A DNA stretch of 35,851 bases from contig CACKWM010000009.1 of NCBI GenBank assembly GCA_902603905.1, positions 1-35,851 on the forward strand. The letters run 5' to 3'. This document shows, one piece after another, positions 8,920-16,908 of the stretch. Source of the stretch: an uncultured Pelagibacteraceae bacterium. GTDB taxonomy: Bacteria > Pseudomonadota > Alphaproteobacteria > Pelagibacterales > Pelagibacteraceae. How positions within the stretch are numbered: position 1 is the stretch's first letter; each line of letters opens with the position of its first letter. Below the pieces are notes generated by a model. That model worked only from the letters and a program-made list of their open reading frames with translations. It ran no database searches and was not told where the DNA came from. A program made the translations under genes and the position numbers.

Positions 8920-9172
8920 CAATTAATAAATTCCAAAAATTGTATGTCTTTTTATTTTGATTGGTATTATTTTCTATATACTCAATAATATTTTCGGTAT
9001 CACTTTTAAGAATCTGAAGATTTGCTGCATAAATATCAATTTTATTATCTATTGATTGCAATGATCTATAGGATTTTTTTTTATTTTCATCTGAAAAATA
9101 ATATTTTCCAGTAAAAAAAATAAAGAAAAAAATAACCAAAAGATAAAATATATATTTTAATTCCTTAATCAT
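8906..9172 (-). CDS. Small membrane-anchored hypothetical protein in the SPOR-protein position
   Basis: An 88-residue protein of unknown function with one N-terminal membrane segment (about 8-23, very rich in Ile, Phe and Leu) and a polar remainder with SLQSIDNKIDIYAANLQILK and a C-terminal Trp. The topology suggests a short anchor with a periplasmic tail, with a possible helical or coiled-coil stretch. It starts in a TAATG overlap with argS and ends inside the start of nagZ, so it is clearly part of the operon. In many alphaproteobacteria a larger SPOR-domain (peptidoglycan-binding) protein lies between argS and nagZ; no SPOR fold is apparent here. It may be a shortened remnant of that protein or a replacement. 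I cannot assign a function. Confidence 0.8.
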   Translation of the reverse strand: MIKELKYIFYLLVIFFFIFFTGKYYFSDENKKKSYRSLQSIDNKIDIYAANLQILKSDTENIIEYIENNTNQNKKTYNFWNLLIDDEK

Positions 9173-10905
9173 TACATTTTTTCAGGTGCATCTACTCCAA
9201 TAATATCCATTCCAGATTTAATTACATTTGAAACAGTTTTTAAAAGAACAATTTTCTCATCAGAAACTTTATTATCTTTGCCAATAAATCTTTTATCTTC
9301 ATTGTCTTTTCCTAAATTCCAATATGAGTGAAAATCTGATGCTAATTCATATAAATAAACTGGCACTCTATGAGGTTCTAGTTTAGATGATGATAATTCG
9401 ATGCACTTTGGCCATTGTGATATTTTTTTTATTATTTTAATTTCATCATTTGAATATGAAAAATCATAATTTTTAATTTTAATTTCTTCACTAATTTTTT
9501 TATTAATATTTCTAAATACAGAGGATATTCTGGCGTAACAATATTGAACGTAATAAAGAGGATTATCTCTAGATTTTTCCTTTACTTTTGTAAAATCAAA
9601 ATCTAATTCAGCATCACCACTTCTGTTAAGCATAATAAATCTTGTGGCATCTTTACCAACTTCATTAACTAAATCATGAACTGTTATGTAGTCACCCTTT
9701 CTTTTAGACATTTTAAAAGGCTTTCCATCTTTAATTAGCTTAACTAATTGGCTTACTTTGCATATTAATTTATTTTTTTCTCCTGATAAAGCTTCAACGG
9801 CAGATGAAATTCTTTTAATATACCCAGCGTGATCAGCGCCTAGTATATTTATTAAGATATCAAATTTTCTTTTTAATTTATTATTGTGATAAGCAACATC
9901 ACTTGCAAAATATGTCCAAGATTTATCTGATTTTTGAAGAGCCCTATCTTTATCATCTCCAAAATCAGTTGATCTAAAAAGTAACTGTTCTCTTTCGATC
10001 CAGTCAGTTTTATCTTCCCCTTCAGGAGCATTTATTTTTCCTTTATAAACAAATTTATCTTTTTCAAGTTGGTCAACAACTGATTGAACTTCATTGTTAT
10101 TAACAATTTCTGTTTCACTTGCAAAATTATCATGATTTATACCTAGAATTTTTAAATTTAATTTTATCATTTTAAGAGATTGTTCAATTGATAACTTGGT
10201 TAATTCATCTGAAATATTTTCAAAATTATCAAATTTAATTTTCTTTTTTTGTGAAATAATATTTTTGGCAATATCTATTAAATAATCACCTGGATATAAA
10301 TCTGGATTGTCAGAGGGAAATTTTTCATTGTTCAATATTTCTCTAATTCTAAAATACACTGATTTTGTAAAATTAATGATCTGATTTCCGTAATCATTAA
10401 CATAATACTCTTTTATAACTTTGTTTTGATTAAAAATAAGTATATTTGAAATAACATCTCCAATTACTGCGCCTCTACAGTGACCAACATGAAGTGGGCC
10501 GGTTGGATTTGCAGAAACAAATTCAACAAGATATGTCTTTTTTTTTTGCTTCTTATTAACACCAAATTCTTTTTGATTAATAATAATTTCTTTTAAAAAA
10601 TTGTTCCAAAAAGATTTGTTAAATTTAATATTAATAAATCCGGGTTTTGCAACATCTATAGAAGAAATATCACTATCATTTTTTTTTATTAATTCAGCTA
10701 ATTGTTTAGCTAAATCTATGGGTGATTTTTTGTTAGATTTAGAAAGAACCATTGCAACATTCGTTGATATATCGCAATCAAATTTTTCTGGTGGTAAATC
10801 AACATTTATACCATTCAATGAATCTGGAATTTCAATTAAATTTTGTTTGTTTAAATTTTTAACTAATGTTTTAATTTTTTCTGAGTAAATATCAAAAATA
10901 TTCAT
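9172..10905 (-). CDS. argS: Arginyl-tRNA synthetase
   Basis: Class I synthetase charging tRNA-Arg. The 577-residue protein has the ArgRS N-terminal additive domain, the HIGH-type motif in ANPTGPLHVGHCRGAVIGD (HVGH at about 139-142), the KMSKS-type motif PFKMSKRKGDYITV, and the anticodon-binding C-terminus with YVQYCYARISSVFRN. Its ATG overlaps the dgt stop (ATGA), and its stop overlaps the start of the next small gene (TAATG), so the three are probably translated as a coupled set. Confidence 0.98.
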   Translation of the reverse strand: MNIFDIYSEKIKTLVKNLNKQNLIEIPDSLNGINVDLPPEKFDCDISTNVAMVLSKSNKKSPIDLAKQLAELIKKNDSDISSIDVAKPGFINIKFNKSFWNNFLKEIIINQKEFGVNKKQKKKTYLVEFVSANPTGPLHVGHCRGAVIGDVISNILIFNQNKVIKEYYVNDYGNQIINFTKSVYFRIREILNNEKFPSDNPDLYPGDYLIDIAKNIISQKKKIKFDNFENISDELTKLSIEQSLKMIKLNLKILGINHDNFASETEIVNNNEVQSVVDQLEKDKFVYKGKINAPEGEDKTDWIEREQLLFRSTDFGDDKDRALQKSDKSWTYFASDVAYHNNKLKRKFDILINILGADHAGYIKRISSAVEALSGEKNKLICKVSQLVKLIKDGKPFKMSKRKGDYITVHDLVNEVGKDATRFIMLNRSGDAELDFDFTKVKEKSRDNPLYYVQYCYARISSVFRNINKKISEEIKIKNYDFSYSNDEIKIIKKISQWPKCIELSSSKLEPHRVPVYLYELASDFHSYWNLGKDNEDKRFIGKDNKVSDEKIVLLKTVSNVIKSGMDIIGVDAPEKM

Positions 10906-12020
10906 TTTATTTTGTTATATAGATTAATTGCATATCTGTCAGTCATTCCAGATATAAAATCTGCTACGGCTCTTTGCTTGTTTAATTTTAATTGGCTGTT
11001 ATTTAAGTATTTTTTTGGATTGGTATTAATTACATCAAATAATTTTTTTATAATTTTCTTACCTTGGTTGTTTTTAACTAATACGTTTTTATTGTTATAC
11101 ATTTTTGTTCTTAAAAAAAACTTAATTTCTTTTTCAATTTTAGTAAACTTATCAGAAAAACAAACTATCTGATCCTTACATAAATAAATATCACTGATTG
11201 ATTTTATTTTTTTAATCTTTAAGTTTTTCATTGTATTTGCTATTAAATCTTTAACCATTAAATTAATTGAATCTCTAATTATTTGGTATATCAAAATATC
11301 TTTATCTAAGCTTTTATATTTTTTCTTATGATTGTTGCTAATATCTTTGAAAAAATTAATTTCCATTAGATCTTTAAGTTTAAACATTTTTGCTTTTAGA
11401 CCATCTTGAATATCATGGTTGTTATATGCAATATCATCTGAAATAGCTGAAATTTGTGATTCTAAAGATGGAGATCTTTTAAAATTAATTTTATTTTTGA
11501 AATTTTTTAAACCAATTATCGTTTGAATATTAAAATAATCCTCAATAATTCCATTATGTTTTAAAAGACCATCAAGAGTTTCAACTGTTAAATTCAATCC
11601 TTTAAATTTTAAATATTTATTTTCTAAAAACATCACTATTCTAATTGTTTGTAAATTATGATCAAATCCTCCAAAATCGTTCATGCATTCATTTAAAATC
11701 TCTTCACCGGCATGTCCAAAAGGAGTATGACCTAAGTCATGTGCTAAGCTTAAGGTTTCTGCTAAATCATCATTAATATTTAAATATTTTGCAATAGTTC
11801 TCGCTATCTGAGCAACTTCAATAGAATGAGTAATTCTTGTTCTATAATGATCGCCTTCAGTATTAACAAATACCTGTGTTTTATGTTTAAGCCTTCTAAA
11901 AGAAGCGCTATGGATTATTCTATCTCTATCTCTTTGAAATGGAGTTCGATATTCATTAGCTGATTCATTGAAAATACGACCCTTGCTTTTAAATAAGCCT
12001 AATTTTGAGAAATTTTTCAT
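10902..12020 (-). CDS. dgt: dGTP triphosphohydrolase-like HD-domain protein
   Basis: HD-superfamily phosphohydrolase of the dNTPase family, expected to convert dNTPs to deoxynucleosides and triphosphate and so control the dNTP pool. In 372 residues it shows the family N-terminus TPFQRDRDRIIHSASFRRLK, GDHYRTRITHSIEVAQIAR (first metal-binding His), and the HD pair in SLAHDLGHTPFGHAGEE, followed by GGFDHNLQTIRI and SDDIAYNNHDIQDG with the distal metal aspartate. It is the likely first gene of the minus-strand run ending at secF, and is divergent from erpA across 50 bases (12021-12070) that must hold both promoters. The exact nucleotide preference cannot be read from sequence. Confidence 0.94.
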   Translation of the reverse strand: MKNFSKLGLFKSKGRIFNESANEYRTPFQRDRDRIIHSASFRRLKHKTQVFVNTEGDHYRTRITHSIEVAQIARTIAKYLNINDDLAETLSLAHDLGHTPFGHAGEEILNECMNDFGGFDHNLQTIRIVMFLENKYLKFKGLNLTVETLDGLLKHNGIIEDYFNIQTIIGLKNFKNKINFKRSPSLESQISAISDDIAYNNHDIQDGLKAKMFKLKDLMEINFFKDISNNHKKKYKSLDKDILIYQIIRDSINLMVKDLIANTMKNLKIKKIKSISDIYLCKDQIVCFSDKFTKIEKEIKFFLRTKMYNNKNVLVKNNQGKKIIKKLFDVINTNPKKYLNNSQLKLNKQRAVADFISGMTDRYAINLYNKIK

Positions 12021-12070
12021 ACTTTAAAATCGATAATTTACTATTATATTAGTAATATCAGTGTTGTTAT

Positions 12071-12388
12071 ATGATTAAAGAAATTAAATTTACAGATAAA
12101 GCAATAAAACAGATTAACCATTTACTATCTCAGAAAGATAAAGGGTCTTTTTTTAGAATCGCTATTAAAGGTGGAGGTTGTTCTGGTTTTCAATATGATT
12201 TTTCATTCGATAAATTGATGGAAAAAGATGATTTAAAATTTGAAAATATTTTAATCGATAAAACTTCTGCTGACCTTTTAAAAGGATCTGAAGTTGACTT
12301 TGTATCTGAACTAATAGGAGATTCTTTTAAAATAACGAATCCACAAAGCAAATCATCTTGCGGCTGTGGTACTTCTTTTTCTGTTTAA
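12071..12388 (+). CDS. erpA: A-type iron-sulfur cluster carrier, ErpA-like
   Basis: Small scaffold or carrier delivering Fe-S clusters to apoproteins. The 105-residue protein has the three conserved A-type cysteines: one in KGGGCSGFQYDF and two in the C-terminal SSCGCGT. The FVSELIGDSFKITNPQSKSSC segment is also typical. In alphaproteobacteria the gene next to dgt is normally the ErpA type, so ErpA is preferred over IscA or SufA, but these cannot be separated by motif alone. It overlaps the xthA start by one base (TAATG). Confidence 0.9.
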   Translation: MIKEIKFTDKAIKQINHLLSQKDKGSFFRIAIKGGGCSGFQYDFSFDKLMEKDDLKFENILIDKTSADLLKGSEVDFVSELIGDSFKITNPQSKSSCGCGTSFSV

Positions 12389-13164
12389 TGATTGTTAGTT
12401 CTTGGAATGTAAATTCCGTAAGAGCTCGTATCGAAAATATCAAAGAATATATTAAAAAATTCTCTCCTGATATTATTATGATGCAAGAAATCAAAACACC
12501 AAATGAGACTTATCCTTATGATGATATTAAATCATTAAAATATGAAAATTATGTTTATGGGCAAAAAAGTTATAACGGTGTTGCAATTATTTCAAAAAAA
12601 AAATTAAGTAATATTCAAACTGATATATTTAAAGATAAAAATAAGCAATCAAGAATAATTTCAGCTGAATTAAAACATAAAAATAAAAATATAAATTTAA
12701 TTAATATTTATACGCCCAATGGGAACCCCGTGGATACAGAAAAATATGATTATAAAATTTATTGGCTAGATAATTTTATTAAAAAAATAAAATCTTTATC
12801 TAAACAAAACGAAAATATAATTATTGCAGGTGATTTTAATATAATTCCTTCCGCAGAAGATGTTCACAATCCAAAAAACTATGAAAATGACGCACTGTTT
12901 AGATTGGAAATAAGAAAAAAATTAAGAGAGTTAGTTAATTTAGGCTTTCATGATGCCTTTAGACATTTACACCCTGAAAAAGAAGGATACACATTTTGGG
13001 ATTATACAAGTGGTGCTTGGCAAAAAAATAATGGTATGAGAATTGACCATTTTTTAGTATCTAGTTCTTTAATTGATAAAGTTAATAACGTTAAAGTAAA
13101 TAAATTTCCGCGTGGAAGACAAAAACCTTCTGACCATACCCCTATTGAGCTTGAATTAGCTTAA
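12388..13164 (+). CDS. xthA: Exodeoxyribonuclease III (AP endonuclease)
   Basis: Base-excision repair nuclease of the exonuclease-endonuclease-phosphatase fold, cutting at abasic sites and digesting 3' ends. The 258-residue protein shows the ordered active-site motifs IVSSWNVNSVRARI, MMQEIKT (metal-binding Glu), INIYTPNG, IIAGDFNIIPSAEDVHNP (catalytic Asp and Asn), MRIDHFLVSS and PSDHTPIELEL (catalytic His). The ATG at 12388-12390 is preferred over the in-frame codon 30 bases upstream because the protein then begins directly with the family N-terminus and forms a TAATG junction with erpA. Its end overlaps the convergent dehydrogenase gene by nine bases. Confidence 0.96.
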   Translation: MIVSSWNVNSVRARIENIKEYIKKFSPDIIMMQEIKTPNETYPYDDIKSLKYENYVYGQKSYNGVAIISKKKLSNIQTDIFKDKNKQSRIISAELKHKNKNINLINIYTPNGNPVDTEKYDYKIYWLDNFIKKIKSLSKQNENIIIAGDFNIIPSAEDVHNPKNYENDALFRLEIRKKLRELVNLGFHDAFRHLHPEKEGYTFWDYTSGAWQKNNGMRIDHFLVSSSLIDKVNNVKVNKFPRGRQKPSDHTPIELELA

Positions 13165-14154
13165 AGATTTAATTTTATTTACTAGTTCTTCGTTTATGTT
13201 TCTTGGACCTTTATCTAATCTATTTTTGTGTCTTCTTTCACCTGGAAGTCTAACTCCTTCCATTGATTTCATCTTATTAAAAAATTCATCTGAATGTTTA
13301 TCCCAATTATTTCCTGATAATTTATCTGGTGAAATAGCTAAAATAAACTCACCGCCACTTGGAGGTCCTCCATCTTTATTATCTTTTGCTGCTGTCTCGT
13401 AACTAAAATTATCACCAACCAAAGCACCAGCTAATAACTCAACCATCATTGCTATTCCTGAGCCTTTATATCCTCCAAAGGGTAACAACACTCCACCATC
13501 AGCTATTTCTCCTGGATCAGTAGTTTCTTTACCATCTTTGTTTAAACCTGTGCCCAAAGGAACTTTATGCCCTTCTCTTTTAGCAACTTGAACTTCACCC
13601 ATTGCCATTGAAGCTGTTGCCATGTCATAAACCACTGGAGTTTTTCCTGGTCTTGGCCAGGCAAAAGATATTGGGTTTGTTCCAAATAATGGTTTTGTTG
13701 CGCCAGCAGGTGCCACTGCAGGCTTATAAGAAGTACATGCAAAGGCAACTAAACCTTGTTCGGCTACCATTTCTGTTTCAGGCCACATCGCAGCCATATG
13801 ATGAGAATTTGTAATAGCTAATACAGCTACACCACTTTCTTTAGCAGCTTTTACTAATTCCGGTATACCTTTGTTTAAAACTACAGGAGCTAAACAATTA
13901 TTACCTTGAACTTTAATGACTGAAGGAGAAATCTTTTTTACTTCTGGTTTTCCTTTACCATTAATTTTTCCACTCTTTAAACCACCAACATAAGCTGGCA
14001 ATCTAAATAATCCATGAGATAACGATCCGTCTCGTTCAGCATTTCTAATAAGATCAGCTAATATTAATGCTGTTTCGTCATCACATCCGTTTGCTAATAG
14101 AGTCTTTTTAGCTAAATCAAAAATTTCATCTAATGTAAGGGAAACTGTACTCAT
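13156..14154 (-). CDS. Ldh2/MDH2-family NAD(P)H oxidoreductase, probable DpkA-type imino-acid reductase
   Basis: A 332-residue member of the malate/L-lactate dehydrogenase (type 2, PF02615) family. Motifs ERDGSLSHGLFRLPAYV, ITNSHHMAAMWPE, KPLFGTNPISFAWP, VYDMATASMAMGEV and GGVLLPFGGYKGSG are seen. Several of these closely match what I recall of Pseudomonas DpkA, the delta1-piperideine-2-carboxylate/delta1-pyrroline-2-carboxylate reductase that makes L-pipecolate or L-proline, notably the NSHHxAAxWP segment and the C-terminal PGERR. Malate, lactate or ureidoglycolate dehydrogenases are the alternatives. It lies downstream of znuA after 42 bases and overlaps the end of xthA. A GAGGGG directly abuts the ATG with no spacer, so it is unlikely to act as an ordinary Shine-Dalgarno sequence. 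Confidence 0.85.
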   Translation of the reverse strand: MSTVSLTLDEIFDLAKKTLLANGCDDETALILADLIRNAERDGSLSHGLFRLPAYVGGLKSGKINGKGKPEVKKISPSVIKVQGNNCLAPVVLNKGIPELVKAAKESGVAVLAITNSHHMAAMWPETEMVAEQGLVAFACTSYKPAVAPAGATKPLFGTNPISFAWPRPGKTPVVYDMATASMAMGEVQVAKREGHKVPLGTGLNKDGKETTDPGEIADGGVLLPFGGYKGSGIAMMVELLAGALVGDNFSYETAAKDNKDGGPPSGGEFILAISPDKLSGNNWDKHSDEFFNKMKSMEGVRLPGERRHKNRLDKGPRNINEELVNKIKSLS

Positions 14155-14196
14155 CCCCTCATTAGATATTATTTAGAACAAAAGTTCAATTTTTAA

Positions 14197-15258
14197 TTAA
14201 CAACCTTTGAATGATTTAGACATGTTTTTGATCAAATCAAAATATAAATCTTTACCTGGATCAAGTGTAGCCCCTAATGGATCTAAAACACCAGTTTTAA
14301 TGTTCATGTCTTTAGCAACAGCATTTATGATGTTTGGATTAAATTGAGGTTCTGAAAATATACAACTTACTTTATCATGTTCAATTATTTCTCTAATTTC
14401 TGATAATTGTTCTGCACCAGGCATAACGTCTGTATTAACTGTAAATGCACCCAGTACATTTACATTAAATCTTACTTCAAAATATTGATAGGCATCATGA
14501 AAAACAATAGATTTAAAATCTTTGTTTAGTTCAGATTTTACATTTTTTATTAATCCATCAATGTCTTTTAAAGCTTTATTTAAATTACTTTTGTAAATAG
14601 AGGCATTCTTTTCATCATTTTCTATTAAATGTTTAACCATTTCATTTAGAATAACCTTTGCATTCACTGGATCTAACCAAATATGAGGGTCATATTCACC
14701 ATGAGCATGACCTTCATGGCCGTCTTCTTCGTGTCCGTGATCATCGTGATCGTCTTCTTTATGACCATCTTCTTCGTGTCCGTGATCATCGTGATCATCT
14801 TCTTTATGACCATCTTCTTCGTGTTCATGCTCAGCATGATCATCTTCTTTGTGACCATCCTCATCATGTCCATGATCGTCATGATCATCAAAAATATTTC
14901 TTTCTCTAAATTTTAATTTTTGTAATCCTTTTATTTCCATTAACTCAATTTTTTCAGCTTTTTTAGCTATTGATTTTAATGGTTTTTCTAAAAAATTTTC
15001 TAAGCCTTCACCTACATAAAATATGATATCAGCTTCTTGTAGCATTTTTGCATGTGATGGTTTTAATGCAAAACCATGAGGTGAAGAATATCCATCAACT
15101 ATCAAATCTGGCTTGTTAACGCCATCCATTAGATAGCTAGCTAGTGAATGTATTGGTTTAATTGATGCAACTACCTTTATTTCAGCATTTGCTGATGTAA
15201 AAAGAGTTAAGAATGATAGAATTGACAATATTAATGGTATTTTTTTCATATTTTTCAT
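14197..15258 (-). CDS. znuA: Zinc ABC transporter periplasmic binding protein ZnuA
   Basis: Captures Zn(II) in the periplasm and delivers it to ZnuB. The 353-residue protein has a signal peptide (about 1-25, cleavage after TSANA), the cluster A-I fold with ligand histidines in KPIHSLA, YSSPHGFALKPS and YDPHIWLDP, and the late FHDAYQYF and FSEPQFNP segments. Between residues 124 and 187 lies a very His/Asp/Glu-rich loop built from four 15-residue repeats, longer and more regular than in most ZnuA proteins; in the family this loop is thought to collect or sense zinc. An alternative start at Met4 is possible. The gene is divergent from znuC across a region with two Zur-box-like palindromes. Confidence 0.97.
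   Translation of the reverse strand: MKNMKKIPLILSILSFLTLFTSANAEIKVVASIKPIHSLASYLMDGVNKPDLIVDGYSSPHGFALKPSHAKMLQEADIIFYVGEGLENFLEKPLKSIAKKAEKIELMEIKGLQKLKFRERNIFDDHDDHGHDEDGHKEDDHAEHEHEEDGHKEDDHDDHGHEEDGHKEDDHDDHGHEEDGHEGHAHGEYDPHIWLDPVNAKVILNEMVKHLIENDEKNASIYKSNLNKALKDIDGLIKNVKSELNKDFKSIVFHDAYQYFEVRFNVNVLGAFTVNTDVMPGAEQLSEIREIIEHDKVSCIFSEPQFNPNIINAVAKDMNIKTGVLDPLGATLDPGKDLYFDLIKNMSKSFKGC
14710..14889 (-). repeat. Four tandem 45-bp repeats encoding the His-rich loop of znuA
   Basis: Four in-frame 45-bp units encode DDHDDHGHDEDGHKE, DDHAEHEHEEDGHKE, DDHDDHGHEEDGHKE and DDHDDHGHEEDGHEG (residues 124-183). Units three and four are nearly identical at DNA level, while the others have diverged, which suggests growth by slippage or unequal recombination. 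The repeat keeps several other frames open, so spurious ORFs appear on both strands here. Confidence 0.95.
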
Positions 15259-15277
15259 AGTTTAAACGTTAATGTTT

Positions 15278-15292
15278 TGTTATATTATAACA
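15278..15292. promoter_or_regulatory. Zur-box-like palindrome 1 in the znuA-znuC divergent promoter
   Basis: TGTTATATTATAACA is a perfect 7-1-7 inverted repeat and matches the core of the gammaproteobacterial Zur operator as I recall it. It contains TATAAT when read toward znuA, so a bound repressor would cover a probable -10 element. A zur gene lies in the same cluster (16909-17307). Confidence 0.8.
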
Positions 15293-15295
15293 ATG

Positions 15296-15310
15296 TGTAA
15301 TAATATAACA
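15296..15310. promoter_or_regulatory. Zur-box-like palindrome 2 in the znuA-znuC divergent promoter
   Basis: TGTAATAATATAACA has one half-site mismatch relative to the same 7-1-7 palindrome. Its centre lies 18 bp from the centre of the first site, so two dimers could bind side by side. It sits 23-37 bases before the znuC ATG. Confidence 0.65.
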
Positions 15311-15332
15311 TTTAGTAAAGTCAAGTAGTAAA

Positions 15333-16079
15333 ATGGGATCAAATAATAATACATTAGTAAAATTAAAGAATGTAGGCTATCACCAGAATGATAAGTGGCT
15401 GGTTAAAGGTGTATCACTAGAGGTTGAAAAAGGTAAAATTGTAACTCTTATAGGCCCAAATGGCTCTGGAAAAAGCACAACAGCAAAAATTGCTTTAGGT
15501 ATTTATAAAAAAATTGAAGGTGAAGTTGAAAAATATACTAACAAAGTAGGATATGTTCCTCAAAAAGTTTCCATAGATTGGACATTGCCACTCAGAGTTA
15601 ATGATTTTATGGTCTTAACAGAAAATCTTAAAGATGATGCTATAAATGAAGCATTGTCATTAACCGGTGTTGTGCATCTTAAAAATAAAAATTTAGGAAA
15701 TTTATCTGGAGGTGAATTTCAAAGAGTTTTACTCGCAAGAGCCATTTCTAAAAAACCTGAATTATTAGTACTTGATGAACCTGTTCAAGGAGTAGATTTT
15801 ACTGGGGAAATAGCTTTGTATGAGTTAATAAAAAAAATATCAGATGATTTAAACTGTGGAATTTTATTAATATCTCATGACCTACACACAGTGATGAGTG
15901 CAACTGACCATGTTGTTTGTTTAAATGGTCATGTGTGTTGTTCAGGTTCACCAATAGATGTTGCAAAGAACATGGAGTATAAAGCTTTATTTGGTGAACA
16001 GGCTTCTCAAATACTTTCGGTTTATGAACATAGACATGATCATGTTCATTCAAGTGAAGGAGATATAAAGAAAAATTAA
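15333..16079 (+). CDS. znuC: Zinc ABC transporter ATP-binding protein ZnuC
   Basis: Cytoplasmic ATPase powering ZnuB. The 248-residue protein has Walker A LIGPNGSGKSTT, signature LSGGEFQRVLLARA, Walker B LLVLDEPVQGVD and H-loop LLISHDLHTV. VGYVPQKVSIDWTLPLRV is typical of metal-type ABC ATPases. It ends in a His-rich tail (YEHRHDHVHSSEG), as seen in several ZnuC proteins. The start codon is one base-run after the divergent Zur-controlled region, and the stop is separated from znuB by a single base, so znuC, znuB and probably zur form one operon. Confidence 0.96.
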   Translation: MGSNNNTLVKLKNVGYHQNDKWLVKGVSLEVEKGKIVTLIGPNGSGKSTTAKIALGIYKKIEGEVEKYTNKVGYVPQKVSIDWTLPLRVNDFMVLTENLKDDAINEALSLTGVVHLKNKNLGNLSGGEFQRVLLARAISKKPELLVLDEPVQGVDFTGEIALYELIKKISDDLNCGILLISHDLHTVMSATDHVVCLNGHVCCSGSPIDVAKNMEYKALFGEQASQILSVYEHRHDHVHSSEGDIKKN

Positions 16080-16080
16080 A

Positions 16081-16884
16081 ATGTTTGATGATTTTTTTAT
16101 AAGAGCATTAATTGCTGGAATTGGGGTGGCTTTAGTAACAGGTCCACTTGGTTGTTTTGTTGTTTGGAGAAGATTATCTTATTTCGGAGATACACTTGCA
16201 CATTCAGCATTACTTGGTGTTACTATTGCATATTCTTTTGAATTAAATATTGCTGTTTCGGTGTTTTTAGTTTCATCTATAATAGCGTTATTTTTAATTC
16301 AGCTTCAAAAGAAAACTAATCTACCAGGTGATGCTTTGCTTGGTCTTTTAGCTCATTCTTCATTAGCTGTTGGATTGGTAGTAATTGGATTTTTAGCGTT
16401 TATCAGATTTGACATTATGGGATTATTGTTTGGAGATATATTAGCTGTAACTGTTAATGATTTAATTATTATATGGTTTGGTGGAGCATTAATTTTATTG
16501 GTACTAAAATTAATTTGGAAGCCTTTATTTGCATCGACAGTAAATTACGAGTTAGCTGAAGCTGAAGGATTAAATCCAGATAGAGCAAAAGCTATATTTA
16601 CAATTTTAATGGCTGCTATTATTGCAATTTCTATAAAAATGGTTGGTTTGTTATTAATTACTGGAATGTTAATTATTCCAGCTGCAATGGCTAGAAACAT
16701 CTCAGACAATCCGCAAAAAATGGTATTGTTTTCAGTAATTGGAGGTTTGCTATCAGTAATTATTGGTTTGTTTTCTTCACTTGAATTTAATACCGCATCA
16801 GGACCTTCAATAATAACAGCATCATTAGTTTTATTTATACTTTCATTATTAAAAATAAAACAATCCATTCAATTGAAAAACTAA
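16081..16884 (+). CDS. znuB: Zinc ABC transporter permease ZnuB
   Basis: Inner membrane channel of the zinc importer, ABC-3 family. The 267-residue protein is almost wholly hydrophobic with about eight membrane helices. Family motifs include ALVTGPLGCFVVWRRLSYFGDTLAHSALLG near residues 18-47 (read as TGPLGCFVVWRR plus GDTLAHSALLG), the region AEAEGLNPDRAKAIFT that contacts the ATPase, and LLLITGMLIIPAAMAR. Spacing to znuC is one base and to zur 24 bases. Confidence 0.96.
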   Translation: MFDDFFIRALIAGIGVALVTGPLGCFVVWRRLSYFGDTLAHSALLGVTIAYSFELNIAVSVFLVSSIIALFLIQLQKKTNLPGDALLGLLAHSSLAVGLVVIGFLAFIRFDIMGLLFGDILAVTVNDLIIIWFGGALILLVLKLIWKPLFASTVNYELAEAEGLNPDRAKAIFTILMAAIIAISIKMVGLLLITGMLIIPAAMARNISDNPQKMVLFSVIGGLLSVIIGLFSSLEFNTASGPSIITASLVLFILSLLKIKQSIQLKN

Positions 16885-16908
16885 TGGGCAACTGGTAAAA
16901 TATTAAAA

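Noticed and set aside
10601..10888. Plus-strand frame of 95 codons inside argS, and similar frames in dgt, valS, trkA, trkH and the aap genes
   Set aside because: They lie opposite well-conserved genes and have no family features of their own.
12358..12387. Upstream extension of the exonuclease III frame by ten codons
   Set aside because: The extension overlaps the end of erpA and adds residues unlike the family; the ATG at 12388 begins exactly at the conserved N-terminus.
14658..14916. Several open frames of 70-85 codons on both strands across the znuA repeat
   Set aside because: They arise because the 45-bp repeat keeps alternative frames open; their products are simple His/Asp/Arg or Met/Ile/Val repeats without start signals.
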